Assembly: GCF_900142195.1 (NCBI RefSeq)
Contig: NZ_FRAB01000001.1
Span: 1-64,000, forward strand
DNA from: Paraburkholderia terricola
GTDB lineage: Bacteria; Pseudomonadota; Gammaproteobacteria; Burkholderiales; Burkholderiaceae
Direction: 5' to 3'
DNA: 64,000 bases
Shown here: piece after piece, positions 14,665 through 25,042 of the stretch
Layout: every line of letters starts with the position of its first letter
Numbering within the stretch: the stretch's first letter is position 1
Position numbers and translations under genes: made by a program
Notes under the pieces: model-generated
The model's database searches: none
Told to the model about the DNA's origin: nothing
What the model saw: only the letters and a program-made list of their open reading frames with translations

Positions 14665-17112
14665 TCAGCGCGCCACCACGCGCTTCAGAATCCGCTCGAC
14701 GCCCTCGACATAAGTGGCGGTGCCGAACCGGCGCAGCGCCGTTTGATAGCCGTTGCTGACGAGCTTGTTGCGCAACGCGTCGTTCGATTGCAATTCGCTC
14801 AGCGCGTCGGCGAGTCCTTGCGCATCGCCCGGCGTGCACAGCACGCCGTTCTCGTGGTCGTCGATGATCTCCAGCACGCCGCCCGCGCGAGCCGCCACCA
14901 CCGGCCGCTGCGCCAGCATGCCTTCGACGATCACGCGGCCGAACGGCTCCGGCGTGATCGACGTGTGAACGACCGCGTCGACCGCGCACATGCAGGCCGG
15001 AATGTCGTGCTGGAAGCCGAGGAAATGCACGCGGTCGCCCAGCTTGTGCGCGGCGACGAACGCATGCAGTTCGATCTCGTACTGGTCCTCGCCGAACAGC
15101 GGCGCGCCCACCAGCACCGCGTGCATGCGCGGATTGAGGACCATCGCCTCGAGCAGCACGTGCTGGCCTTTCCAGCGCGCGAGGCGGCTGAACGAGCCCA
15201 CCAGGAAGGCGTCGCGCGGCAGGTTCAGGCGCTCGCGCAGCGCCGCTTGCGGCACCGTGCGCAACGCGTCGAACGGCGCGGCGGAAATGCCGTTGAACAC
15301 CACGTCGACACGTTTTTCGTCGAACTGCGTGAGTTCGGTGAACGCTCGCGCCGAAGCGGCGGAATTGGCGATCACGTGCGTGAGACCGAGGCGCGCGCAC
15401 CACTTGATGATCGCCAACTGCTTGCCGCCGAAATGCTCGGGGCTCACGATATCGCGCAGATGCCAGACCACCGGCCGCCTCGCCAGCTTGCCGGCAATCG
15501 CGCCGATCACCATCGCGCGCTGCGTGTTCGCGTAGATCACGTCGGCATTGCGCGCGCGTTTCGCGGTGGCGCGCACGAGCGAGAGCAGGCCCTTGAGCGC
15601 CTGGCCCTTCGGCAGCGAGCCGCCTTGCTTGCGAACGTGGCGCAAGGCGCCGGCGTCCAGCACGTCGACGCTCACGCCGGCCCTGGCCAATGCGGTGTGA
15701 AACGGGCCGTCGTCGAACAGCACGACCTCGATGCGCGAGCGCAGCGCCTTGACGATTTCCAGCAGCGACAGCTCGGCGCCGCCCAGCACGCCGCTCTGAT
15801 CGACGGCGAGAATGCGCGGCGCGTCGGCGCCCGCTTCGGCCTTGTAGGGCACGTAAGGCGGCAGCGTGGCCGAACGCAACGCCGGCACCGAAGCGCGCAC
15901 ATGCGCGAAGAAGCGCTCGCGAAAATTCGCGGCGGAAAACTGCTCCGCGTTCGCGCGGCAATCCACCGGCGAAAAACGCTTCACGTGCTCGTCGAAACGC
16001 TCGACCGCGGCGATGATCGACTCGGCGTTCTGGTCGTCGAAGAACATGCCGGTCGGCCGCGGCTCGGACAGATCGCGCACGGTTTCGAGCGCGCCGCCCT
16101 TGCCGTAGGCGATCACCGGCGTGCCGCATGCCTGCGCCTCGACCACCGAAATGCCGAAGTCCTCCTCGGCGGCGAAGACGAAAGCCTTCGCGCGGCTCAT
16201 CTTCTCCTTCAACACCTTGAACGGCTGATAGCCCAGGATCTCGACGTTCGGCCCCGCCTTCGCGCGGATCTTCTGCATGTCGGGGCCGTCGCCGATCACC
16301 ACGAGCTTGCGCTCGGGCATCCGCGCGAACGCCTCGACGATCAGATCGATCTTCTTGTACGGCACCATCCGCGAGGCCGTGAGATAAAAATCGTCCTTGT
16401 CGGTGCACAGCGAAAACGCCTCGACGTCGACCGGCGGAAAGATCACCTGCGCCTCGCGCTGATAGACCTTCTTGATGCGCCGCGCGATGAACTCCGAATT
16501 CGCCACGAATCCATCCACCGAATTCGAGGTGCGGATATCCCAGTTGCGGATGTAGTGCAGAATCAGCCGCGCCATCGCCGACTTCGGGCCGTTGGTGAGC
16601 TTCGACTGCTGCAGGTACTGGTGCTGCAAATCCCACGCGTAGCGGATCGGCGAATGCACGTAGCTGATATGCACCTGGTCGGGGCCGGTGAGAATGCCCT
16701 TGGCGACCGCGTGGCTGCTCGAAATCACCACGTCGTAGGCCGACACGTCGAGCTGTTCGATCGCGAGCGGCATCAGCGGCAGATACGTGCGGTACTTGGT
16801 GCGCGCGAGCGGCAGCGTCTGGATGAACGAAGTCGTCACCGGCTTGCCGCGCAGAAAGCTGCGGTCGTCGAGAAAATCGACGAGGCTGAACAGGTCCGCG
16901 TCGGGAAAGCACGCGACGATCTGCTCCAGCACCTTCTCCGCGCCCGCATACGTGACGAGCCAGTCATGCACGATCGCGACGCGCACCGTCTTGTCGCCGC
17001 GCAACGCGCTGCGGCGCGACTGCGTCTCAGCGCCGGGAACGGTGGTGAGTTCGGCCAGTGCGCTGCGCGTCGCGGGTTGCAGCACGGCTTCTTCAAGGAT
17101 GTCCTGGTTCAT
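14665..17112 (-). CDS. bceR: Two-domain family 4 glycosyltransferase (BceR)
   Basis: The 815-residue protein carries two complete GT-B glycosyltransferase units. Domain 1 (about 45-400) begins VRVAIVHDWLVTYAGAEKVLEQI and has EEDFGISVVEAQACGTPVIAYGKGG. Domain 2 (about 430-810) begins ILAVDQSGVLGGAELSLLEI and has TPEPFGRVIVEGMLAQRPVVAARAGG. Both nucleotide-sugar signatures look intact, so it may add two sugars of the repeat unit. The ATG at 17112 overlaps the bceQ stop by four bases (ATGA). A long upstream frame extension lies inside bceQ and is not used. The BceR name rests on two-domain architecture and synteny. Confidence 0.85.
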   Translation of the reverse strand: MNQDILEEAVLQPATRSALAELTTVPGAETQSRRSALRGDKTVRVAIVHDWLVTYAGAEKVLEQIVACFPDADLFSLVDFLDDRSFLRGKPVTTSFIQTLPLARTKYRTYLPLMPLAIEQLDVSAYDVVISSSHAVAKGILTGPDQVHISYVHSPIRYAWDLQHQYLQQSKLTNGPKSAMARLILHYIRNWDIRTSNSVDGFVANSEFIARRIKKVYQREAQVIFPPVDVEAFSLCTDKDDFYLTASRMVPYKKIDLIVEAFARMPERKLVVIGDGPDMQKIRAKAGPNVEILGYQPFKVLKEKMSRAKAFVFAAEEDFGISVVEAQACGTPVIAYGKGGALETVRDLSEPRPTGMFFDDQNAESIIAAVERFDEHVKRFSPVDCRANAEQFSAANFRERFFAHVRASVPALRSATLPPYVPYKAEAGADAPRILAVDQSGVLGGAELSLLEIVKALRSRIEVVLFDDGPFHTALARAGVSVDVLDAGALRHVRKQGGSLPKGQALKGLLSLVRATAKRARNADVIYANTQRAMVIGAIAGKLARRPVVWHLRDIVSPEHFGGKQLAIIKWCARLGLTHVIANSAASARAFTELTQFDEKRVDVVFNGISAAPFDALRTVPQAALRERLNLPRDAFLVGSFSRLARWKGQHVLLEAMVLNPRMHAVLVGAPLFGEDQYEIELHAFVAAHKLGDRVHFLGFQHDIPACMCAVDAVVHTSITPEPFGRVIVEGMLAQRPVVAARAGGVLEIIDDHENGVLCTPGDAQGLADALSELQSNDALRNKLVSNGYQTALRRFGTATYVEGVERILKRVVAR

Positions 17113-18575
17113 GCGCTTTTCCTCAAATTCAGTCGCAACAGCAGTGAACGCGCAAGATCGCGCAAGGCGGGTGTCATCGTGATCGACCAGGCGACGTTGG
17201 CCGCCACCATCAATGCACCGGCGACGATCGCCATTGCGAGACCCGGCAGGAAGCCGGCAAGCCAGAGGCTCGCCAGCAGGAAAGCGAGGTGGGCGAGCAT
17301 GTCGAGCGCGATCTGCCGCGCGTGAATCGCGGACAGACGCAGCAGCACCGCGTAGTCGAACAGCGCCCGGCCGGCCACGGCGAACGCCGCGCCGGTCAAA
17401 CCGAAATGCGTGATGCCGAACCACAATGCCCCTGCAAACAAGGGCAATTCGAACAAGCCGACGCGCGCGGCGGTGGCCGGGTGGACCTGCGACTGGATCA
17501 GAATGCGCGTGACGTTCGCCTGACCGACGAGCCACACGGCGACGATCATCACGCGGCCCACCGGCGCGGCGACGGTGGCGATTTCATTGCCGACCCACAG
17601 ATGCAGGAACGGTTCGAGCACCAGCATCGCGACCAGCGCGACCGGCGTGAACACGCCGTTGAGAAATTCGAGCGACTGCCGCGTGATGGTGTCGGCATCG
17701 GCCCGGCTCACCGCCGAGAGGCGCGGAAACAGCGTACGCACCATCGCCGTCGGCACGATGTTCAAACGCGTGACGAGGTTTTGCGGCACCGTGTAGTACG
17801 TGACGAAGCGCGCGCCGAGACTCGTGCCGAGCATCACGCGGTCGAGCGATTCGGCGATCATGTTGGTGACGCTCGCGATCAGCATCCAGCCGCCGAAGTT
17901 GAAGAGCCCCTTCGCGACGCCCAGTTGCGGCGGCAGGATGCTGCGGATTTCCAGCACCTTCAGCGCGGAGCGGCCCAGCAGGAGCGCCGCGAGAATGCGC
18001 GCGAACACGGCGGCGGCCAGCACGTTCTGCAAGGTCGCGCCCAGCCAGAGCGCGGCGCCGAGCGGCAGCAACTGGAACAGAAACGTGCCGATGGTCTGAT
18101 TGGTGTTGTAGACGCCGAAACGCTCGGCGCCGTTGATCGCGCCCGCGAACACCCACGACACGTTGGCGATCGGAATCGCCACCGCGAGCCACGGCAGCGC
18201 CATGTACACCTCGTGCTGCAACTCCGGCGACACCTTGGTGAAATACGCGGTGTACAGAAACGCGCCGAAGTAAATCATCAGCCCGCCGATCACGCCGGTC
18301 GCGAGATTGAGCCACGTCGCGCTCCAGAACACGCGCGCGCTCTCGGTCTTGTCGCCGGAGGCGCGCGCCTTCGAGATGTGGTTCTGCGCGGCCATGCTCA
18401 TGCCGAGATCCAGAATCCCGAAGTAGCCGATCAGGGTCCACACGAGACTGATCACGCCGTAGCGCTCGACGCCGAGCAGCCTGATATACGACGGCACGGT
18501 CACGAGCGAGACGAAGGTGGGCAGCACCAACCCGAAAAAATTGATCGCTACGTTCTTGAGAATGCCTTTGTCCAT
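17109..18575 (-). CDS. bceQ: Oligosaccharide flippase, Wzx type (BceQ)
   Basis: The 488-residue protein has about twelve to fourteen membrane segments and starts ILKNVAINFFGLVLPTFVSLVTVPSYIRLLGVERYGV, typical of polysaccharide biosynthesis flippases of the MOP superfamily. It would move the undecaprenyl-linked repeat unit to the periplasmic face for polymerisation. It overlaps bceR by four bases and follows the propeller gene by about 50 bp, suggesting one transcript. Length is normal for the family. Confidence 0.87.
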   Translation of the reverse strand: MDKGILKNVAINFFGLVLPTFVSLVTVPSYIRLLGVERYGVISLVWTLIGYFGILDLGMSMAAQNHISKARASGDKTESARVFWSATWLNLATGVIGGLMIYFGAFLYTAYFTKVSPELQHEVYMALPWLAVAIPIANVSWVFAGAINGAERFGVYNTNQTIGTFLFQLLPLGAALWLGATLQNVLAAAVFARILAALLLGRSALKVLEIRSILPPQLGVAKGLFNFGGWMLIASVTNMIAESLDRVMLGTSLGARFVTYYTVPQNLVTRLNIVPTAMVRTLFPRLSAVSRADADTITRQSLEFLNGVFTPVALVAMLVLEPFLHLWVGNEIATVAAPVGRVMIVAVWLVGQANVTRILIQSQVHPATAARVGLFELPLFAGALWFGITHFGLTGAAFAVAGRALFDYAVLLRLSAIHARQIALDMLAHLAFLLASLWLAGFLPGLAMAIVAGALMVAANVAWSITMTPALRDLARSLLLRLNLRKSA

Positions 18576-18627
18576 CGGATGCCCTGGGTTTGAATACGGT
18601 TGACTGCCTGTTGTTCTGTGCGCTTCA

Positions 18628-20829
18628 TCAAGGTTTCCAGCGGTACATCATCACTTTGCCGCGCGCGTCTTCCTCGACGAACACGAGGTATTCGCCGTTG
18701 CTTCGCTTCGCGGCGCTGATGCCGTTGGGCACGTCGACCCAGCCCGACGCGCGGCCCACTTCCGGGCCCGGCCGGATCACGCCGAGTTCCTTGCCGCTGT
18801 CCTTGTCCCACACGTGCACCGCGCCGACCGGCTCCACGCCGAACACGTATTGCCCCTCGACGGTGAGCCCGATGATCGTGGCGATGGGCTTGCTCTGCGT
18901 GGTCCACGGCAGCGTGATCGAATAGCGTTGCACGGGGTTGCCGCTCGACCATTTGTCGTAGCGCACCAGCACGCGGCCCACTTCCTTCCAGAAGCCGCGA
19001 TCGGTCGGCGTGTCGGCCGTATAGCCGGCCGCGTACATCGTGTCGGTGTCGGGTTCGTAGATCGCGCGGTGCAGTTCGGTGAAGGGCTTGGGCACCGGGT
19101 ATTGCGTCAGGTCCGAATACGAGTAGACGGGGTTGCCCTTCGCATCGAGCCCGCCGAAGCGGAAGCGATAGATGCCCTTGGTGTCGCGCGTGCGCCAGAT
19201 GTCGCCCGCGCTATCGACCCACCAGCCCCAGCCGCCCGCGAGCTTGGTGCCGCTCGTGTTCGGCGTGAATTCGTCGGTATTGAATTTGCCGTCGCCGTTC
19301 GCGTCGCGCCAGATCCAGTCGCCGCCCGGCGGCGCGTTCGGCACCTTCGCCACCGCGCGCTCGCGCCCGGCGATGAAGCCCGAGGGCGCGGCCACCTCGC
19401 CGTCGCGCTGCGGATCGAAGCGGTAGATCTTCAGGTGATCCGCGTACATGTCGGTGAGATACAGGAAGGTCTTGCCCTTGAGCTTGCGGGCGATCGGCAG
19501 CCCCGGATATTGGTCGGTGTGAAACACGGGGTCGTCGGGATACTTGAAGCGGTTCGACAGGAAGCCCACGTATTTCCAGTCCTGCCCCGCGGGCTTCGAC
19601 AGATCGAGTTCGAAGCGCTTGTTGCCGGTGTAGACGCTGTCGGGCCGCGCCGGATCGATCCATGCGCCGTCGACGAACAGCAGCCCTTGCACCTGCCAGT
19701 TCTGCCGGCCGTCCGGCGCATAGCTTTCGAGCGTGGCGCCGAGGCCCGCGCCGATCGGCTCATAGCGCAGACCGATGCCGTTGGTCGACACATACACGTT
19801 GCCGCGCGCATCCACGCCCACGCCGGTCAGCCCGTTGAAACGCCGCGGTCCCGGCCTGCCCGCCACGCCGCTGAAAATGCCGCCGCGCTCGCCGAGCGAG
19901 CCCGACTCCGCATAGCGGCCATTGCTCCTGCTGAAGAACAGCACCTGCTGACGCGGACCGTTGTCGGCGATCAGGATGCGTCCTTGCGCGTCCACCGCGA
20001 TATCGACCGCGAGCGTGTCCGCGGGCAGCGTGAAGTTTTCGTCGATGCGCTTGCCCGCGACCGTGTAGTGCTCGACGTGCGGCGCCGGGTCGTTGCGCGT
20101 GCCGGCCAGCACCCACAGCGTGCCGTCGGGCGCCAGCGCGAGACGGCCCGGCTCGTGCACGGTCCAGGTGGTTTTCTGTTGCATCGATTCGGCGTCGTAG
20201 ACCTCGATGCGATCGCGCGCCGTGTTGGCCGCGAACAGCGTGGTGTCGTTCGCCGCGAGGCCGCCGATTTCGGCGCTCGTGCCGGTGGGCACTTCGTTCA
20301 TCATCAGGAAGCCCGCGGCGAGCTGCGCATGCGGGTCGCCGCTTCTGGCGGCCGGCTGAAACGGCGCAGCGCGCTTCGGATCGGCGATCAGCCGGCGCGA
20401 GATACCGAACCATTGCTTGCCCTTCTGCGGCCATACGCCCTGCTCGACGAGCCGCCCCTTCTCGTTGCCGACCGCGATCGCCACGAACGCGTATTGGCGA
20501 TTCAGCGCGATCGCGTTGCCGCCGCTATTGCCCCATCCGTGCGTGCCGCCCGCGAAGCCGAGCATCTTGCCGTCCTGGTAGACGCTGGCTTCCGCGCCGC
20601 TCTCATCCCACGGCGCGTTCGTATAGACCTTGCCATCGGGCGCGACCGCGATCGCGGTGATGTTGATTTGCGCCCACGTGCCGTCGCCGAAACCGAACGT
20701 GTTGCCGATCCATGAGGTTTTCGCGTTCAACGCGGTTTCCGCGCGAGCCGTGACGCCGACCGATCCCGCGACCAGTCCCGCCGCACATGCCAGCACGGCA
20801 CACCAGCTTTTGAACGCGAAACGGGGCAA
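18628..20829 (-). CDS. Secreted beta-propeller-like protein with EF-hand-type loop, in the bce cluster
   Basis: The product is about 733 residues. I infer a TTG start at 20829: GGAG (20841-20838) lies eight bases before it and a signal peptide begins there (basic FKSW, hydrophobic core, cleavage near TARA-ET). An in-frame ATG far upstream would add about 100 residues with no signal-like start. The mature part has repeated NHL/propeller-like strands (ITAIAVAPDGKVYTN, RLALAPDGTLWVLAG, LAVDIAVDAQGRILIAD, LTGVGVDARGNVYVST). Around residues 508-520 DANGDGKFNTDEF matches a calcium-binding EF-hand loop. No enzyme is recognised. The position fits the gene called bceP in B. cepacia complex, though I am not sure of that name. 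Likely periplasmic or extracellular. Confidence 0.75.
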   Translation of the reverse strand: MPRFAFKSWCAVLACAAGLVAGSVGVTARAETALNAKTSWIGNTFGFGDGTWAQINITAIAVAPDGKVYTNAPWDESGAEASVYQDGKMLGFAGGTHGWGNSGGNAIALNRQYAFVAIAVGNEKGRLVEQGVWPQKGKQWFGISRRLIADPKRAAPFQPAARSGDPHAQLAAGFLMMNEVPTGTSAEIGGLAANDTTLFAANTARDRIEVYDAESMQQKTTWTVHEPGRLALAPDGTLWVLAGTRNDPAPHVEHYTVAGKRIDENFTLPADTLAVDIAVDAQGRILIADNGPRQQVLFFSRSNGRYAESGSLGERGGIFSGVAGRPGPRRFNGLTGVGVDARGNVYVSTNGIGLRYEPIGAGLGATLESYAPDGRQNWQVQGLLFVDGAWIDPARPDSVYTGNKRFELDLSKPAGQDWKYVGFLSNRFKYPDDPVFHTDQYPGLPIARKLKGKTFLYLTDMYADHLKIYRFDPQRDGEVAAPSGFIAGRERAVAKVPNAPPGGDWIWRDANGDGKFNTDEFTPNTSGTKLAGGWGWWVDSAGDIWRTRDTKGIYRFRFGGLDAKGNPVYSYSDLTQYPVPKPFTELHRAIYEPDTDTMYAAGYTADTPTDRGFWKEVGRVLVRYDKWSSGNPVQRYSITLPWTTQSKPIATIIGLTVEGQYVFGVEPVGAVHVWDKDSGKELGVIRPGPEVGRASGWVDVPNGISAAKRSNGEYLVFVEEDARGKVMMYRWKP

Positions 20830-21519
20830 AGTATTTTCTCCAATCAGCGGCGCGCCGCGCTCAGGCAAACGACCCGCGCGGATAAAAAAATCCGGTGAGG
20901 TCACGGTAAGAACGCTTGCGAACGAATACGAACGGGTACAAAAAAGCCAGAAGCAACACAAGAACATCAGACCGGTTCGCGCAGGACACGAGGTCGGGTA
21001 ACGACGGCGAGGCGGCATGCAGGCAACGGGAAGCGGCAGCGCCGCGGGCTCGCGAGCGGGACAACCGGGTGCGGCCCACGCGCCGTCCTTGGCCACCCAA
21101 TTCACACGGCTCACATTACGCGGAAAAAACACCGCGACGAAAATCGAAAATAATTCAAAAATATTCGCCGCTTTAAGCGCAATGAAAGAAACTGATTTAA
21201 AAATCGATTAAAACGGAATGGACGCCGGGCTGGCCGGCGCGAGGCCGTTGCAGCCAAGCTTACCGACCCGGCCAGGCTCACGGCGCAGTTCTTACGCGTC
21301 GCGTCAAGCCTTCGGCACAAGCATGAAAACCCATTGGAAATGAATAACGAAACACCCTGTTGCAATCTGATTCATTTATCCAATTCATTCCCGTTTTTTC
21401 ACGATTTTCTTTTGCCTAGAATCGATTGCACTTCCGTTGCGACGCGAAGCGAGCGCGCCTGTCGTTGCCGAACGCGCGTTGCTTCGCCCGGCCCATCCGC
21501 TTCACACCATGGACGGTTC
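20830..21519. other. 690-bp divergent intergenic region, propeller gene / acyltransferase gene
   Basis: No credible gene is seen. The central part (about 21115-21215) and 21335-21425 are strongly AT-rich. The first includes the small palindrome CGCTT-T-AAGCG near 21168. A possible -10 element TAGAAT lies at 21417-21422, about 100 bp before the acyltransferase start, with T-rich DNA where a -35 would be. The region should hold outward promoters for both transcripts; exact positions are uncertain. Confidence 0.45.
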
Positions 21520-22653
21520 ATGACTGCCAGCGCCCTGCCCTTAGCGCCTTCCCACTCCCGCCGCATCGTGCAGCTCGACGGCTTGCGCGCGATCGCCGTG
21601 CTCGCGGTGTTCGCGCAGCACGCGCTCAAGGCGCCGCTGTGGATGGGCGTCGATCTGTTCTTCGTGCTGAGCGGCTTTCTGATTACCGGCATCCTGCTCG
21701 AACGCAAGTCGCGCGAGCAGTCGTATTTCGCTTACTTCTACGCGCGCCGCGCGCGGCGCATCCTGCCGCCGTATCTGCTGCTGATGGTGGTGTCGTCGCT
21801 GCTGTTCGGTCTCGGCTGGGCGCAACACTGGCAGTGGTACGCGTTCTTCGCGACGAATATCGGCGACGCGCTCAACCAGAGCGGCCACGACAGCCTGAAC
21901 GTGCTGTGGTCGCTGGCCGTCGAGGAGCAGTTTTATATTTTCTGGCCGTTCGTGATCCTGCTCGTGCCCGAGCGCGTGCTCGGCTACGTCGCGGCCGCGT
22001 TGATCCTGCTCGTGCCGGTGCTGCGCGCGGTCGCCACGCCCTGGTTCGATTCGTTCTGGCCGATCTATTACCTGACGCCGTTTCGCATGGACCTGCTCGC
22101 GGCCGGCGCGCTGCTCGCGGTCGCCGTGCGGCGCGATCGCGACGCGCTCGAACCGTTCAAGGGCGTCGCGGTGCTCGGCGTATTCGCCGCGCTCGCCGTG
22201 CTGGCGTGGCTGCATCTGCATTACCCGCGTTTTCGCGCGGCCAATACGCCGCTTTCCAACGCGGGGCTCTACAGCGTTTCGTTGGTGCTTTGCACGTCCG
22301 TCGTGGTCATCGCCCTGCAAAGCAAGGGCATCGTCAAGCGGCTGCTGTGCAATCCGGTGCTGGTCTATATCGGCACCATCAGCTACACGGTTTATCTGAT
22401 TCACCTGAGCGTGCTTTACGCGCTGTGGCCGCTGCATCTGAACCGCTACATGACCGCGGCGCTCGCGCTAGCGATCACGCTCGCCTACGCGAGCATCACG
22501 TGGTTCGCGTTCGAGAAGCGGCTGATTTTCGGCGCGGGCGGCAAAGCGGCGCAAGCGCCGGTGCCGGGCGCGGGCGTCACGTGGGCGGCGCCGCAAGCGC
22601 CGGCCACGGGCCGTGGCGGGGCCGCGTCGCAAGCGCCGCGCAGCCGTGCATGA
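21520..22653 (+). CDS. Acyltransferase 3 family membrane protein (BceO-like)
   Basis: The 377-residue protein has the acyltransferase-3 signature IVQLDGLRAIAVLAVFAQHA, then GVDLFFVLSGFLITGILL, RRARRILPPYLLLM and SLAVEEQFYIFWP, with about ten membrane spans. The VFAQHA segment carries the conserved His. The C-terminal 35 residues are Ala/Pro-rich and cytosolic or disordered. The ATG at 21520 is chosen as the first start near the domain; an upstream start at 21334 would add 62 residues of unlikely composition. The stop overlaps the next start by four bases (ATGA), so it is probably coupled to the SGNH hydrolase. BceO is the likely counterpart by position near bceN. Confidence 0.83.
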   Translation: MTASALPLAPSHSRRIVQLDGLRAIAVLAVFAQHALKAPLWMGVDLFFVLSGFLITGILLERKSREQSYFAYFYARRARRILPPYLLLMVVSSLLFGLGWAQHWQWYAFFATNIGDALNQSGHDSLNVLWSLAVEEQFYIFWPFVILLVPERVLGYVAAALILLVPVLRAVATPWFDSFWPIYYLTPFRMDLLAAGALLAVAVRRDRDALEPFKGVAVLGVFAALAVLAWLHLHYPRFRAANTPLSNAGLYSVSLVLCTSVVVIALQSKGIVKRLLCNPVLVYIGTISYTVYLIHLSVLYALWPLHLNRYMTAALALAITLAYASITWFAFEKRLIFGAGGKAAQAPVPGAGVTWAAPQAPATGRGGAASQAPRSRA

Positions 22654-23501
22654 GGCGCGGCGGATGGCGCAGAGCGAGCTTGAGGACTACCGCGGCGCTG
22701 GCTTCGCTCGCGCTGCTGTCGTTTGCGCTGCTTTCGTTGCCGGCCGGCGCGCATGCGGCCAGCGTGGACGCAAGCCAGGCGAAGCCGACGAATTTGACGC
22801 AAACCCAGGCGACGCAAATCCGGGCCACGCAAATTCAGCCGACGCAGGCGCGTGCAAAACCGGCCCAGGTGCTGATCGACGCCTATGGCGATTCGACCAC
22901 GCTCGGCATCACATGCAGCGACGGTCATTGCGGCCCGCAGGCGCAAAACGCCGTGGCCTTTTTGCAGGATGAATTGCAGGCGCGGCACGGCGAACGCGTG
23001 CGCGTCACGAACTACGGCGTGGGCGGCACGATGGCGACGCAACTGCGCGACGGCACCGGCAACCGCCGCGCCGGCCCGAGCGCCGGGCTGCCGTGGCAGG
23101 AGCGGCTCGCCGCGTCGCCCGCGCAGATCGTGCTGATCAATTACGGCATCAACGAAGTCATGCAGAACCAGACGCCCGAGGCGTTCTACGCGGCCGAAAC
23201 GGCGCTCGTGAAAACCGCCCGCGCGCTCGGCAAGGAGCCGGTTCTGCAGACCTCGAATCCGATGCCCGACGGCCGGCTCAACGCGCGGCTCGCCGCGATG
23301 GTGGCGATGACGCGCCGCGTGGCCGCCGAACAGCAGGTGCCGCTCGTCGACCAGTTCGCCTACATCAGCAATTTGCCCGACTGGAAGACGCTGATGTCCG
23401 ACGGCGCGCATCCGAAGCCGGGCTTGTACCGGCTCAAGGCCGAGGAAGATTTTCAAATCGTCGATCCGCTGGTGCGGCGACTGCTGGACGGCGCGCTTTG
23501 A
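22650..23501 (+). CDS. Secreted SGNH/GDSL hydrolase
   Basis: The 283-residue protein has a signal peptide (basic RRGGWRR, hydrophobic core, cleavage near AHA-AS) and a short Thr/Gln-rich linker (residues 48-68, TQATQ-type repeats). The SGNH domain has catalytic Ser82 in AYGDSTT, the Gly block near 125 (GVGGT), Asn168 in NYGINEV, and Asp251/His254 in DGAHP. All four blocks are intact. Such enzymes remove or transfer acyl groups on glycans; OafA-type proteins often carry this domain fused to acyltransferase 3. Here it is a separate exported protein translated by ATGA overlap with the acyltransferase. Acting on the polysaccharide is inference. Confidence 0.85.
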   Translation: MRRGGWRRASLRTTAALASLALLSFALLSLPAGAHAASVDASQAKPTNLTQTQATQIRATQIQPTQARAKPAQVLIDAYGDSTTLGITCSDGHCGPQAQNAVAFLQDELQARHGERVRVTNYGVGGTMATQLRDGTGNRRAGPSAGLPWQERLAASPAQIVLINYGINEVMQNQTPEAFYAAETALVKTARALGKEPVLQTSNPMPDGRLNARLAAMVAMTRRVAAEQQVPLVDQFAYISNLPDWKTLMSDGAHPKPGLYRLKAEEDFQIVDPLVRRLLDGAL

Positions 23502-24771
<1,270 letters not shown>

Positions 24772-24790
24772 TCTGAGCGCGTTTGCCGCG

Positions 24791-24838
24791 TCACGGCTCC
24801 GGACACTACGGTCTATACCGTAGTGTCAGGAGCCGTGA
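24791..24838. repeat. 48-nt near-perfect palindrome between convergent bceN and bceK
   Basis: TCACGGCTCC (24791-24800) pairs with GGAGCCGTGA (24829-24838), and GACACTACGGT (24802-24812) pairs with ACCGTAGTGTC (24817-24827). There is one G/A mismatch and a CTAT loop. No U tract follows. It could form a hairpin in RNA from either strand or be a binding site. Two imperfect 18-nt direct repeats (AGCTGGATAGCGACAAAC at 24874, AGCTGGAAAACGACAAAC at 24905) follow. Confidence 0.8.
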
Positions 24839-25042
24839 ATGATTTCGCGGAGTGGGATTGCTTTCCGGGAAAAAGCTGGATAGCGACAAACCGGTCTATT
24901 GCTTAGCTGGAAAACGACAAACGCAGCGCTTGCCGACCGCTAACTTAGCGCTTTAACGACAACGCTTCAACGGCCACGATAATGAGCGGCCGAAGCCGCC
25001 CCATCCATGCACCCTCCGCGCGGAGCAGCGCGTGGCCTTGCT

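Noticed and set aside
14743-17325. 860-codon open frame antisense to bceR
   Set aside because: Composition typical of antisense shadow frames (His, Arg, Val, Gln), no recognisable motif, and bceR on the other strand is well supported.
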